64,000 bases of DNA from Botryotinia globosa (taxonomy: Eukaryota; Ascomycota; Leotiomycetes; Helotiales; Sclerotiniaceae), in the NCBI GenBank assembly GCA_014898425.1, contig RCSZ01000004.1:2666001-2730000 (forward strand), read 5' to 3'. Made by a program: the position numbers and the translations under genes. Under the pieces are notes generated by a model. That model was not told where the DNA came from. It was given only the letters and a program-made list of their open reading frames with translations, and searched no databases. Shown here in pieces: positions 22,213 to 34,972 of the stretch; position 1 is the stretch's first letter; every line of letters begins with the position of its first letter.

Positions 22213-24141
22213 CTACAATCCCGAATCAATTTGATCCACCACCGTCGTATTCGTGAATGTCGCCCAATCTCTGCAGGTCTGGGCCATAATACTTGGTATT
22301 CTCAACTTCGCAATATCTGCTGGTCTTTCCAAGACACTCACGTACAAGCCACTGCCAACATGGAATGCAATGTGGCAATGCAAAGGCCAAACACCGGGAT
22401 TGTCAGCTGTGATTTGTAGTACCATGTAGCCACCAGCTTGAAGGGTGTGTACATCACGACGCTGTGGGTTGGATGGTCGAACAACTGTCTGTCCGTCCCA
22501 GACTCCGACTCCTTCATTCAACACGAACATGTTGTGGCCGTGAAGATGCATTGGATGAGAAACTGTGGTGGGGTTGGTAATGTAGATACGGATAGAACTG
22601 TTGTCACCAAAGTTGTAGACGTTCCATTCGGGACTATCTGGGTATGAGTTGTTACCCTGATTAGACAAGAGAAGTATTGGCTCGTTATAGTTTGCACGGA
22701 AGGAAGAATTGTTCATCGACCATAGCCAATTTCCAGAAGCATTTTGTCCGAATCCAATATCGATTTGTTCCGTTGTGGGCGGGTTTGGATCAGGTGTAAT
22801 TGGGTACCAAGGAACCGTTTCGTTAAGAGGGTCATTTGCGCAGACATTGGCGACAGAATCATTAAAAATGGTGGAGGCAGTAGTGGTAGAGTTTACATTA
22901 GGTTCGAGGCCATAATAAACGAGTGCCTTGGCTTCAGGGTTCTTGAAAAGTGAACATCCAGCAATTATTGATCGCATCCAGTATGATCCTGTCGTTTCAG
23001 TTGGGAGACCTTCGACGATGACATCAGTACGCTGGCCAACTCCCAAAGTTACGACTTGGGTTGTGTATGGGATGATAGGGACGAAATCATTGGCAATGAC
23101 AGTCATATTGTGTCCATCGATTGCGAATTTCTGCATTCCTTCAGTGCCGGCGTTAATGAGCCTAAGTCTGTGCTTAGATCCAGCTGTGAGCTTGAAAGTA
23201 GGCGGCATGTAGTTCTCATCATTGCAGGTAGTGTTATCACCGGCAGCTTTTTTAGAGCAGTCGAAGAATCCTTTCCCTTGGATAAGATTACTATCGGAAC
23301 TTACAAGCTGGTGGTTGTGAGCATATGTTTTTGCAATTAGAAGGATGAAAATTACGTACAACTCTGTTGAGGTCGGTCGACATAGAATCCTCAACTAATG
23401 AATAGTAATCTGGGTGATACCAATCATTCAAGAGTATTGGTCCCAAGTCTTGTCAAAATTAGCACAATTCGTTCAATCTTCAGGCAGTTTACTTACCATA
23501 ATCATATGGAACAGTTGGGGGACCATGAATAATCATAGGACCAAATATACCAGCATTGTACTGGGCAGAGTAATGAGAATGCCACCAACTTGACCCGTAC
23601 AGATCGGCCAAGAAAGAATATGTGAAGGTTCCTCCAGGCGGTATCGGACATTGTTGAACTCCGGGAACACCATCAAACCATTGACTTTCCTTTTGCAGGA
23701 GTCCATGCCAATGAAGTGCTGTACCTTCTTCGGGGCCTCTGATCTCATTGTGAACAGTGACTTCGATCGTATCTCCCCAATTAGCCTCGATGAGAGGACC
23801 GGGGAAGACGCCATTCACTAGTATCACATCTCTTTGATAACCATCTGGCGATGCTTGGCCTCTTTGAACCGTGAAATCATATCTTCTAATCACACCGGTG
23901 TGTGGTGCATCAGCTGTTGTAGGATCAATGGTCAGTCACAATTCTATGAATTTGGGCCGGTAATAAACTTACTATAAGGATTGGAGTTGTTAGCAGTCCT
24001 GTTACCCCATGGAAATCCTTGAGGAAGGGGAGTGACAGGATTGCTGGTTTTCATGAAATTAATAGGCAAGGTCGAATAATTGTTTTGAGCAGAAACGAGT
24101 GACCCAAAAAGGAGAGTGGCGAGAGAAGCTAGACCCCGCAT
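22213..24141 (-). CDS. Laccase (ascomycete multicopper oxidase), secreted
   Basis: Four exons, 24141-23973, 23913-23497, 23448-23360 and 23307-22213, with introns of 59, 48 and 52 bp, give 589 residues. A signal peptide ([18 protein letters not shown]) is followed by three cupredoxin domains. All four copper signatures are present: HWHG at about 124, WWHSHYSAQ at about 166, HPMHLHGH at about 476 and the [12 protein letters not shown] block at about 535, whose position ten after Cys is Leu, typical of ascomycete laccases. The chain ends in DSGL, the C-terminal plug that enters the trinuclear copper tunnel in ascomycete laccases. There are many NxS/T sites. It oxidises phenolics outside the cell with reduction of oxygen to water. 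Roles in lignin or phytoalexin oxidation or pigment are all possible; which one cannot be told. The gene appears fully intact. Confidence 0.96.
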
Positions 24142-25389
24142 GTTGAAGGAATGTAAGAATCAAGACCAAAGGTATTAAAGAGTGAACCTCCTCTGGCAAT
24201 GTTCTAATGCTGATGTGAATGCTGATATGGAATATGAGACGGATCTGTACAGGAGGTCTTGATTTATATAGAAGTACTTTACAACTCAGTCGAGTAAAGA
24301 TACAAAGAAAAGCTAGTAAAGTATTGAGAAGCTACTAGGCTGATCATCAACACTAGCATCTTGCGGGAATGAATTCATGCCATGCCTGGATGGATCAGAT
24401 AGGCTTGCAGGATGCTCAATTGCATGCATTGATCTCCAGGTAGACATGGCATAAAATCATCTGAACTTGACTGAAGTTGTAAATATAAGCCTGACGGCAC
24501 ATCAAGAATGTCTAAGGTTGAGGTGAGGGTGTCAGTCCTGAGTTCCACATATGGCCCACATCGTAAATTGCTTCGGTATTATGCCGTGCGAATAGTCTAC
24601 ACGGGAGAAGACCAAAGTTCTGAGTCTTCATCTCGATAAATGTATGGTATAATGCTCATTGAGCCTTTTCAAACAGATGTACGGCATCAGTTTCGTGCTT
24701 CACCGATTTATTCCCCTGCGGATCGCATGTATATCAAGATTACCAGGGTAAGTAAGAGCACTAAAAGTCGTTACTGACGATCGAATTGATGGAGCAAGTC
24801 TGTTTGATGTTCATGGGTCATGCGAACCCATGTCTTTACATTTTTGTGGACTCAAAAATGTCAATCATTGGCTTAAGACAAACGTCTTTGGCTGTCACGT
24901 ATTAGTCTGTCAAAAATCGCCCAGAGTTCTTGGCAATACCAGTATTCAGGAGAAATTTAAATCCTTACCCCAGAATGATGCTAGATGTTCGGCAGATATT
25001 GATAAGCTTTCATGACTGTGCGTGGTTCCTGCAGAGGATTTCGAAATTCAAGCCCTAGAGTACCATAGACCAAATAACGAGGCTTGTAATAAAGCAATGG
25101 CAAAGCACGGCTTGACCACTTTTCCGTCATGGTTTTGAGATTGTGTCGCGTTCAACGAGGAGCTCAGGAATCACACTTAAGGATTTGACTATGTTTATTT
25201 GCAAAGGCAGCCGGAACACGTGAAGGTACATCGATCCCGAAATACATGTCGGAAATTGGAGAGAAAAAAGAAATATCTTCCAAAACTATGCTCCCAACTT
25301 CTCCTACCAGTAACTCTCAGTCAAACTAACTAGAGCTATCGAGATATACGTTAATGACGATTGGTAGTTCAGTGGATTTAGCCACCCAT
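24142..25389. other. Laccase promoter region and intergenic
   Basis: This contains the TATA element and presumed promoter. No gene or clear repeat is seen. Confidence 0.4.
24264..24269 (-). promoter_or_regulatory. TATA box of laccase gene
   Basis: Read on the minus strand the sequence is TATATAAATC. TATAAA lies about 122 bp before the laccase ATG at 24141, a usual distance in filamentous fungi. Confidence 0.55.
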
Positions 25390-25884
25390 TTAGCGGCTGG
25401 GCCCTGCAATCCCTACGAGTACTCTTCGCCAAACGAAGTCGCGAAAATATGATAGTGAGACTTTAAATTGAATTAGAATTGACATCCAATATACTAGCCA
25501 CAAACCTATTTGTCTGTAGAAACATCGGATATGGATAACTACTATCCCCAAGGGAAAAAAGAAATCATTTTTGTGAGACCAATTGTTTTTCTGGAAGATG
25601 GAGTGAATTTCGATTTCGGGCCACTGCCGACATAAAGGAGTTGTGGCTTGCAGGAACCACGAGCGAGACTTCAAGAAAATCGAAGCGGGATCGACTTCCA
25701 GGTTGAAGCCGAAGGGAAGATCCTCGGCGTAGGGGATTTCCAGGGCCGATGTAGTGGGTTGGTGATAATTTGAAAGGAACAAATCACATTCTTCGTTTGA
25801 CATTCCCCGAATTGAAGTTTCTGAATTTACCTTGTTCCTCGCTCGTGTCTGGGTACGTAAAGCCGCGGATTCAATGGCTGTCAC
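25390..25884 (-). CDS. Hypothetical protein, uncertain
   Basis: A 164-codon open frame; the first true ATG would be at about 25803 (start MSNEECDLFLS). The first half (SALEIPYAEDLPFGFNLEVD) looks coding-like, while the second half is rich in Phe, Ile and Trp and may be read-through of an intron or a chance frame. No family is recognised. A canonical intron-like stretch just upstream may belong to another exon. Treat it as a possible gene fragment only. Confidence 0.22.
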   Translation of the reverse strand: MTAIESAALRTQTRARNKVNSETSIRGMSNEECDLFLSNYHQPTTSALEIPYAEDLPFGFNLEVDPASIFLKSRSWFLQATTPLCRQWPEIEIHSIFQKNNWSHKNDFFFPLGIVVIHIRCFYRQIGLWLVYWMSILIQFKVSLSYFRDFVWRRVLVGIAGPSR

Positions 25885-27496
25885 GTTTGCTCAAGACCGC
25901 TCGCTGTATTACTTGTGTGGTACTCATGCGTTTTGTGCTTGTATACCTGGTACTTGTAATTCCTACCACGGTAATGAACATATCACGACTGGCTATGTCC
26001 AGATAAAATGCCTGCTTCGTATATCTTCGCATTTCTAGTTCTTCGAGGGATGGAATGACGGATTCTAGAAAGAAGAAAACCAGCCTTAAGTTCTATATAT
26101 AAATCAGCTGAGAATATGTTCTCGGATTGGTGAAGATCCCGCATGATAAACTTGCCTGTATTTGACAGTACTAAGACCTTTCCGGATCTGATCCTTGTTA
26201 GTTTAGTGAACATCCAAGCATAATTCAGCCTCGACGTTGCCTGGATACGGAAACATCAATAATTTCTGCCAGTATCTAAGTAGATTGTGCTAACGTCGTG
26301 TATTTTCTTTTGGCAAAGATTGAAATGCTAGGGAGGCAGATCAAGCCACGTGATTGGTGGTTGACTCAAAACTCGTCCCGAGCCTCCGTGCAAATTGTGT
26401 TAATGCCTGATTTAAAGCTGCAAGTCTCCTCGCTGTACATCTATACAGCTATTCACCAAAGGCATTAGATGTCACGTATATCCTCAGTGGAATTTAACCA
26501 CCAGTTCAATATGGACTGGATTTGTACTCTTGGGCATGGTATGCTTGGCTACCTAGTGCTCGCATGCGGAATCGAGTAGAGAGCTCCACGGGAGATTTTC
26601 TTCTTCAAGACCCGGTATTCGCCCTCACTGACACAGTTGAAACTTCATTCGGCTGTAATCTGTCGGACTTAGCTATAGAATCTTCTTGCTTTCCACTCCA
26701 TAATGCTTCTTCTGTCGTACGACAGAACTTCTCGTCGAATCCTTCCCCATGGACTCGCGCCTGGAATAATGCCGATAATTTTGATATTCCAAACTTGTTC
26801 TTTTGACCCCTGAGAGGGATACTCGAACGGAATCGATACCAATTGGACATGAGTTCAATAGCATTAGTTCTCAACAAGTTGCACACAAACGAGGTATCAG
26901 TTGTGAAAGTTCCTGAAGGATGATAAGATGAAGGAATTGGGCTAGAAGTAAGTACTTAAGTACGAGGTAGTTCTGATCTTCTTCTCTCTTCGAAAGCAAA
27001 AAACGATCGCTTGACTCCTGAGGTGTTATCTCCTGAGGTTCGTTAACTCGATATTCCATATAAAAGATGGGTGGTGTGTGTTATCAAATCCAAGGTATCT
27101 ATCTCAATTGGCTGAATTTCATGAAATCTGACTATGCGCTGAGGTGAATGAATGTTGCTTATTAAGCTCCAGGGCATAGCTCTTTTTAGCGCCGGGTCAT
27201 GCCGAGAACGAACTGCACTGCAAGTCAATTCAGCATCATCAATTGATATCCTCAAGATGTTTATCATTCCAAGATTGTAACATTCTATTTACCAACCACC
27301 ACCTTTCATATACCTCTACCGTACAATATAGATATTCCTATTCAATCAATAAATAACACATTATTCCTGGCTGTCACGAGGTCGAAATATCTATTGACAT
27401 CCGAGATTTCCATTGTAGAATATTATCATTGCTGCGCTTTATCCTGCCGACCAACATTTAACATCTACCACAACACTGTGTGTTTGTAGCCTAACT
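25885..27496. other. Intergenic
   Basis: About 1.6 kb upstream of ATG17. Frames of 60-94 codons on both strands (such as 26522-26806) overlap each other and have no domain or splice support. Confidence 0.4.
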
Positions 27497-29108
27497 ATGG
27501 CATCTTCACCCAATGCACCGGGAAGTCAAAGTCATACCTCAATATCTACTGTGAATCCGCCACCTCCAGCTCATACAAATCAGGGGCTGGAAATCCCTCT
27601 CGAAACCTTAGTATCGCATCTTCTTGCTTCCAAGCGTTCTCTATCCTCTATTAGTACAGTATGGCGTGCCAATGAAATCGTCACCTCGGCGAAGAATGCA
27701 TTGGAGGAGAGTGCCATATTGCAAGCTAAAACTAGGTTTTTACAAAGCGGTATCAATGAGCAGATGAAGACCTTGTTAAAGGTAAGGAAAACTGTAGAGT
27801 TTGTGTATAATGATGGGCAGGAAGATTTCAGCGTAAGTCATCGAACCAAAGCAGTGATGTGCGGGGTTGATCACAATATGCGCAGAATGTCCTACAGAAT
27901 CTCGATGCCGCAGATGCTCGACTTGTATCTACGATGAATATGCTACGATCAACAATGGTAGATGCGGCTTTTCGACCGGCGGGCGAGGAACCTAGGAATT
28001 TATTGGACTTTGTTGATGAGCAAGGCGTGGAGAAGATGCGAGATGGCTTAAAGGAGTTGATCGACGAGTCCAAGGTAACAGAATTTTTTGAAGCTTCCCG
28101 GGCGTTTGCATTGTTGACATTCGATTCTAGGAAGCGGAAGCAGCGTTCGGTACATCAATACTTTCTTTTGACAGCGATATACGCAGCTTAAAACTGGGGT
28201 TCAAGAATGGCAAAGGAAAACCTTTGTCTTCTTCCCCAATACCAAATCATTTATATACACTAGAAGGGCACGCGCAAGAAATGGCTTCCTTACTATCATC
28301 ACTTTCAAGTCATTTCGATCTATGCTTGAATGCAATCAGACACACAGAGGGAGGATATGCTGCTGTTCGAAATGCAGCTTCCAATCCACCACCAGGCGCC
28401 GAACCGGTATCCGTCTCTGGTGTGATGACCAACTCTCATGATGACATAAACGAAGCACCCCTCACTGAACAAGAGCGCGAAGAAATGTTTTCCATCCTCG
28501 AAAAAGATGCCGCAGAAGTTGAAGATGTGGTTATGGAACTTCACGATCGTCAAAATGAAATGGAGTGCAAACATGATGCCATCCTTGATTATGTTTCACT
28601 TCTCGTCGAACAGTTCAAACATACTGCGAGCGTATACAAAACTCTAGAGGGTGTATATCAGCGACTTCCAAGATACATCCTCGCGGGCCATGATTTCAGA
28701 GCTAGGTGGGAAGATACTAAGGTGCAGATAAATGAACAAATGGATGAACTGGAGGGAATGCGACTTTTCTATGAAAACTATCTTTCCTCTTATGACGGCC
28801 TCATACTCGAAGTACACCGCCGTACAGTTGCCGAGGAGAAAGCAAGGTCGATAGCCAAGAAGGCAATGGAGCAAATCAATAAGATATATGAAACGGATGT
28901 GAAGGAGAGGAATCATTTCAAGTTTGATGTAGGGGATTATTTGCCGGTTGATTTATATCCGGGTATAAATGAAGCGCCACCAAAATGGGATTTCAGATTG
29001 GTGGAGGATGAAGAAGGTGGTACTAGCACCCCTTTGTTGGAGAGGAGTGTAGTAAAGGAATCTATCAAAAGAGATAGAGAGAGACACAGGAATTCGAAGG
29101 AAAATTGA
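27497..29108 (+). CDS. atg17: Autophagy scaffold protein Atg17
   Basis: Three exons, 27497-27832, 27886-28074 and 28131-29108, with 53- and 56-bp introns, give 500 residues. The ordered conserved segments are LVSHLLASKRSLSSISTVWR near residue 40, then the joined exon text NVLQNLDAADARLVST, the central DFVDEQGVEKMRDGLKELID, LYTLEGHAQEMASLLSSLSS, and VYQRLPRYILAGHDFRARWE followed by a long heptad-like helix with MRLFYENYLSSYDGL and the tail NHFKFDVGDYLPVDLYPGIN. This pattern and the coiled-coil character match fungal Atg17, the crescent-shaped dimer that scaffolds the Atg1 kinase complex with Atg13, Atg29 and Atg31 at the phagophore assembly site on starvation. Length is within the family range and no lesion is present. 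A CT-poor, AT-rich upstream gives no clear promoter element. Confidence 0.95.
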
Positions 29109-29930
29109 TGAATATCTGATGAAATAGAAATAGTCAACAATTTGTAATGATTTAATTTAATATTGGTAGTGGAGGCTTCATTCAAAGCTATTTTAGTATA
29201 TGACTGATTGCACTTTGCTAGAGCTTAAAGTGAAAAGTCGAATCTGAGGTTGAAAATTCGACTTTCACATCCATGACACGTATCATTGGAATAAATTCCA
29301 ATCCATAACCCTTTTAGAAAAGCTGCTCTTCATCTAAACTCGAATCTGTGTGTCCGGGATTAGTCTCCGGGTCAAATTTCGTATATAGCGATTAGAATTC
29401 ATCATTGGCATTTCCAAAGAAATTGGACACTGGTTCTTTTGGATCCTCCGGCTGGATGAGAACCCGAGATTTGCATTTCTCTGGGAACTGGGAGAGGTGT
29501 GAGGTGATGATGTGGTGAGGGAGACAGGGGGGAAAGAGAAGGGAAGGAGGGAAGGAGGAGGAGGTGGCGGTCATCGAATATTTAGAGTCAGACTTCTATT
29601 TCTTTCGTGGCAGCGAGGAAGAAATAAAGGGGGATGGGAGAAAGATGGTACGGGAGCATGACCTCGTCTTCATATGATTATCTGAAAGCGGGAGATGAGG
29701 GGAGAGGGGGTAGATATTGGGGTTTGATTGTCCTTTACTTTTATTCTGAGGTTTGTCATTATACTATTTACTTTTTGTAAAAAAAAAAAAAAAAAAAAAA
29801 AATTAAAGATAAAAGAGAATACACTCTCTATAAAAAAGATACTATAACATGATTTCTGAGCCCCAAATGGTTCCGTACTTCCCTTGCATTATTGGCTTGT
29901 CCCTTTAGCTAAAAGCATCCCTAATTTTCA
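29109..29930. other. Convergent intergenic region
   Basis: This lies between the 3' ends of atg17 and the Zn2Cys6 gene. It contains a purine-rich G/A stretch (about 29510-29720 on the plus strand) and the poly(A) run listed separately. No gene. Confidence 0.45.
29779..29802. repeat. Poly(A) run of 24
   Basis: An uninterrupted run of 24 A on the plus strand, in the convergent 3' region. It has no flanking duplication that would mark a retroposed tail. Confidence 0.95.
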
Positions 29931-32230
29931 TTAACTTGATACTTGATACCCGAAGATCGCTTCATTATTATTAGCACCGGTGTGTTCTGGAACCATTGCT
30001 ATCGGCCATCTAGGAGAATGTTCGGACCATGAACATGTCATTGTTGCCCATAAATCATGATACAGTGTGTCTGCACCTCTCTGTTGCTCTATTCCTCCAT
30101 CCGACATTGGAATTCCGGTTCCAATTCCCCCAGGTGTTCCGGCATGACTACTGATCGTTTGTGAGCCCGTCTCTCCATCTCCCCGTGTCTTAATACCTGC
30201 ACTAGTAGAAGTGCCAATCCCAATATCCCCAATACCCACATCCCAAGCCTCCATATCCCCAAAATCGAAATTCAAGCTTGCGTTCTCCAAAAATGGCGCC
30301 ATTTCCGGATCAAACATTGGACATTTTCCCCTGGAAATCACTGACGCTTTCGGAACTATCGCTTCGACTCTCTGCTCCCACGTTTTCTTAAGTGTAGTCA
30401 ACATCCCATGCATCACGAAATATGAATCATAGTGTTTTTTCTTTCCTTTACTATTTCTCTCATCCCTCATCTCACTTTCCCTAGATTCGATATCCGCACC
30501 GGAAGAAACTTGCAAATGCGATGAAAGACTACTGAGTCTAAAACATAATGCTTCCAAGTACATGCTCAAGCCCACTTTCTCGCGCGTCGTTTCCGCAGAC
30601 CAGTTTTCCACGTGTGCGAGCACGAATGTGAGTCGGACAAGGGTGACGAGAGAGTGCACTAGTTGTGACCAGTGGATTAGATTGAAATGGGTGTAGTCTG
30701 TAGTGGGGAGGGAGAGGAGATGTTGGAAGTAGGATGCGCCGAGACGGAGACAGGTGTTGAGATGTTCGGGGGAGGGAATAGCTTCTGTGGTTCCGGGGAC
30801 GAAGGGACGGTAGGGACGACGGAGAAGTCGGAGGCAATGGGCGTAGATTGCGAAGTGGGTGTGTTTGTGATATAGGGAGAGAAGTGCTGGAGTTTGTTAG
30901 TGTTACGCTTTTTCATCCAATCTCTAGGGGATTTGAATGAGCTCACGTGAAGAAGTGATAGATTCTGGTACATTCCGTTTCCAAGTGTCTAGTTCAGAGG
31001 TGAACAATTGGACGTATAAGTCGGTGCTAAAGACCTCCATTTGTGGGTATTTCTTTGCGATCCATGCATCGTTGATACGATCAGCCACACGCTCAAGTAT
31101 CACAATAGCTGTTGCCGGTGTGGTCATGTGTGACGGAATGAAGGTATTCGGATTACTAGGAAGAAGATTCTCGTAGGACATAGTTTGTGGTTTGTTAAAT
31201 CCCTTGGAAAGACTTTTCACTGCAAGTCAGTATTTAGGCAGAGAGTTGCATCCAGAAGAGAAGTCACTGACTGGGAACCCAAAACATAACATCCCATGTA
31301 AGCTTTTCTAGCCTCCATCGTCCACGCGCCATCGTTACCCACGAGACCCTTCGAATCAAATTCTCGAAAAAGAGCAGTTTGGGGCCCTGCTTGATCAAGT
31401 CCTAAGTCTAAAGCCAAAGAATTGGCGAGGTTCATGTAAGTAAAACATGGATTGTGTTGTGGTTTGGCATGCACGGGATACCAAGCTATATATACCAGAA
31501 GACCAAGAAGATAGTCAAGGGATTTTTGCGACTCGACGATTAATTTGAGACTTAATACCCGACGGAACTCTTGGTCTAGCTGGTGGTGCAGGTATGGATG
31601 TGGAGTAGCGGCGGTAGTGAGGATGGCCAAAAGAAGGAAAGGACATTGTTGGGACAGGGTTCGAATTGTGGGGTTTGCGGGGAGTGTGACGAAAGGGAAG
31701 AATGGAAGTTTGGGAATATAGGAATCGAGGAGGTATGTCGCTTGGGATAATGTGAGTTTGCGACTGGAGATATATTTGGATGGTACGGGTAGTGCATCCT
31801 TCAATGGGGTAGGCGATCGTGACTGATCTTGTTTAAAGACGCGCTCGTGATGATTCCGAAGAATTTCAGTGTCTTTCACTGAATCATGACATTCTGTTGT
31901 GGGAAGATCAAGAGAAAACTCCCCATCTTTTGAGGGATTGTCCGCAGAAAGCGAGGGGGCGGATGATATTGGGCTACTGGTATCATCTAACTTTGTGCTA
32001 ACCTTATTACTCTCTGGACGTACAGTGCGTCGAGCACGTCTTGGTCTGGCTTTCTCTCGAACAACACATCGACTTTTGGCTTGGTCGCATCTGTCTATAA
32101 TTAGTAATTGTAACCTAGGAGGACAATAGATTAAACATCGGGATTACCTCTGGCATATTGTACTGTCATCGGCAAAGAAGCATCGATTTTTACTTGCTCT
32201 GCAAGCTTCGCAAGCACGTGCATTCCTCAT
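29931..32230 (-). CDS. Zn2Cys6 fungal transcription factor
   Basis: Four exons, 32230-32148, 32090-31272, 31212-30947 and 30896/30886-29931; the last begins at 30886 by splice signal. Introns are 57, 59 and 60 bp and the protein is about 707 residues. The binuclear zinc cluster is at the very N-terminus: C7, C10, C17, C26, C29 and C36 (ACEACRASKNRC, then CQRCDQAKSRC). It spans the first intron, which supports the join. A basic linker (EKARPRRARRTVR) follows. The middle region has the fungal regulatory-domain style with YLLDSYIPKLPFFPFV, LAILTTAATPHPYL, LLVYIAWYPVHAKPQHN and EARKAYMGCYVL. This set resembles the Leu3-like group of regulators. The second splice has alternatives a few bases away (31212 versus nearby AGs), chosen for frame. 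It is nuclear and DNA-binding; target genes are unknown, and no neighbour suggests a pathway. Confidence 0.9.
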
Positions 32231-32924
32231 TGCACAATTAATGATAATAGCTAGGGTATATTTGATGCTTGATGTCTAATGTTTATTAATCTTCAGACTC
32301 ATTATCGCGACGATTGATTGTTGCTCGTAACCTTATGAGACAAATGATGATCAGTCAGATCACGGTGGGGACACCCTGTGGCTTATAACCTCCGGATATA
32401 CGGAAATACATGAATAAAGATAAAAATAAATCGCTTCATCTCACATAAACACGTAAATGCAAGGATCTAATGAGAGCATCGGGAAGCTTTTGAAGAAGTT
32501 GTACTCTCATAGATATTGATGAGTTAATTTGGTTGGAAGTCTTGAATCAATGAGATGGCAATCTGGTATAATAAACAGGAACGAAATAGCTATTGTAGCT
32601 TCAACGCACATTCATGAAGGAGGCAATGATGAGACCATGAATCATCGAATACAGTGTGATGAACACCCCTCTTCGCTCTTTCACTTATAGCTAAATTCAG
32701 GTCCAACAATCATAAAGCCATTCCTTTCGAAACCTCCCCCTTTCCTCTAAGAGTATCATTTCCTAGGGTTGACATAAAACATACTATTGTAGGCAGCCAG
32801 AACCATGGAAGTATTCGGGTGCCTGGAGAATGACTCGGTTTGATGACGATTTTTTCACATTTCTTGAAGACCTCGCAGAAAATGGTGAGTCAATAGCAGA
32901 AGTAGTCGGATCACCATCACAGCT
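32231..32924. other. Intergenic
   Basis: Upstream of the Zn2Cys6 gene and downstream of the EEP gene. No gene or repeat is recognised. Confidence 0.4.
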
Positions 32925-33860
32925 TCATTGCCCAGGTTGAATCGTCGATACCTCAATATCAGCCACGACTGCTCTGTGATCCGAAAGATATACTCCATCA
33001 TCATAGCGATTGCTCAACACCGCATAGGTTCCGTAATTTACTGGCGTATGTTTCGCAGAGAAAATAAAATCAATTCGAGTTGGTGTGTTGTCCACATATC
33101 CAAACGATGTAAATGTCATTTCATTCCCATACCGTTTCTTCACAGGGACAAGATCTCGAACATCTGCCATACCCGAAGTTGAAGATGTCATTGTCTTGTA
33201 GGCTCCATCGTCTGGAGGACTGTTGAAATCTCCAGCAAGGAGTAGTGCGGCGGGAGTATAAATACTTTTGTAATGATCGACCTTCTCCAAAATAATTTCA
33301 GCACTCTTTTGTCGAGAAATAGGACCAGCGTTATCCAAGTGAGTACTCATGATAATAATAGTCTCGTTTGTCTTGCGATGCATAAATATACCTATAGTAA
33401 GTATTCTGATAGAACCAGCATCCCATCCAAAGCTAGGCTTCTCTGGAGTCTCGCTGAGCCAGAAAGTTTGATAGAGAACAAGATGCCACACCGCTGGACG
33501 ATAAAAAATGGGAGAATATTCTCCAGCTTCTTTGCCATCATCTCTCCCAACCCCAAGACGAGACCACGGACTTCCAGGACCTTCATTCAAGGCATCGTGA
33601 ATGTCGACGAGTTGAGAATGGAGAACCTCTTGTAGACAGATGAAAGTCTCGGGGATAGTGGAATTGAACACTAGCTCGGAGCACAATCGAGGACATCGAA
33701 CCGACCAAAGTTCCTCTCCCTTGAAAGGAGATTCAGTTGCATAACGGATGTTGTGAGTAAGAACTCGAATGGGAATCGAGATCAACTTCTTATCATCGGA
33801 AGGAGTGGAGAGCACGAACCTCTCTCCTTCGAAATCAGATAAACTCTTCTCACGGGTCAT
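32925..33860 (-). CDS. Endonuclease/exonuclease/phosphatase (EEP) fold protein
   Basis: From ATG 33860 the frame gives 311 residues. An open extension to 34007 lacks an ATG. The EEP catalytic signatures are in order: RVLTHNIRYA (metal-binding Asn), FICLQEVLHSQ (catalytic Glu), MSTHLDN (His), LLAGDFNSPPDD (Asp and Asn) and YLSDHRAVVADI (the Asp-His pair) at the end. The fold includes DNase I-like nucleases, inositol phosphatases and sphingomyelinases. Close fungal relatives are annotated only as EEP family proteins, so the substrate (nucleic acid, lipid or phospho-sugar) cannot be set. No signal peptide is seen, so the protein is probably intracellular unless an upstream exon adds one. All catalytic residues are retained. 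Confidence 0.85.
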   Translation of the reverse strand: MTREKSLSDFEGERFVLSTPSDDKKLISIPIRVLTHNIRYATESPFKGEELWSVRCPRLCSELVFNSTIPETFICLQEVLHSQLVDIHDALNEGPGSPWSRLGVGRDDGKEAGEYSPIFYRPAVWHLVLYQTFWLSETPEKPSFGWDAGSIRILTIGIFMHRKTNETIIIMSTHLDNAGPISRQKSAEIILEKVDHYKSIYTPAALLLAGDFNSPPDDGAYKTMTSSTSGMADVRDLVPVKKRYGNEMTFTSFGYVDNTPTRIDFIFSAKHTPVNYGTYAVLSNRYDDGVYLSDHRAVVADIEVSTIQPGQ

Positions 33861-34972
33861 GTCGTTGTGATGAGTGGAGTAAGAGGTTAATGTATTTTTA
33901 GAATCGGCGATTGACTCCACAATGATTTGCTGTCCACGTCTGATCAAGCTCACCCTAGTGATATGACGATTGAGAGAGTAGGAATATGATATCTGCAAGG
34001 GTAACAAGTACCTATCACATGACTTAAAATCAAATAGAGTTTAGTGCGAGAGGGGCACTGTCACTGCCCAGATAATTATCTGCCATCTACACTCGCGAAT
34101 CGAATCACAACTTTCCCAACCTCATCATCTCATCATCTCATCCATCACCCAACCACTTCATCCATCTCATCCATCACCCAACCACTTCATCGTAAACGAT
34201 ACGAATGCGAATGCCCTCTCAAAATCTAATCATCAGCGTGCAAATTTTATGGACACTTAATGCCACGGTGATCGATGTTTGATCATTTACACCTGCATTA
34301 GAGCGAGAATGTGGATTACCCGGGTACTTCTTTCCTTCTTTTTGACCATTCAAAGTTCTTCCAAGGTTAATTGAACCATGAATGTGCCTGTCTGTGGCTT
34401 CAAAATCCGGTTTTAGTCACCGGACAAAGTGACAGGATTACAATTCTGATTACAATTCTGATTGACCAAGCAATCACGAGCATCATCCAACGAGACGCCC
34501 TTTGCGCGAAACTAAATCTTTTTGGAGTCACACTTGAATGATTTTCTTTCCGTCTTTGCATTCTTAATTGCCCTTTTAATGTTATTTCCAAGTTTTTCAT
34601 ACGCTTCACACTCTTAATACTGCCTATATGATTTTGGAGAATTTTGTCGTGTGGGTGTGATGTCTCACTAAAAGATGATTCACATATTCCACATGCCCTT
34701 ATCTAACAAGGCGCAATACGAAAAAGGATGACTAGCTCCTCTTGCGATTCTACTGCATGACTGACTATAAAGTGAACATGCCCTTCCGAATACGTCCTTA
34801 CTTTCTGTACCCATTCCTGCCCTTTATAGTCGCAGGAATCTCCACATTCGAATATCTTTCGAGTTCAGATCACCAAGTTCCCCGCATTCGCTACATGTAC
34901 ATAGACCGGCCTTGAGCCGGATCTATTGAGAGCGTTGATCTCCTACCTATCACTCAAATTACACACCACACC
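33861..34972. other. Divergent intergenic region
   Basis: This holds the promoters of the EEP gene and of the acidic protein. It contains the 29-bp-period direct repeat listed separately. No gene. Confidence 0.4.
34137..34191. repeat. 29-bp period direct repeat, two copies
   Basis: Two copies of a C/T/A-rich unit starting CTCATCCATCACCCAACCAC begin at 34137 and 34166. They agree over 26 bases. They are preceded by shorter CATCTCAT repeats, consistent with slippage. Confidence 0.9.

Noticed and set aside
29779..29802. Run of 24 A as a retroposon tail
   Set aside because: No flanking target duplication or element body; it lies in a convergent 3' region where simple slippage is enough.
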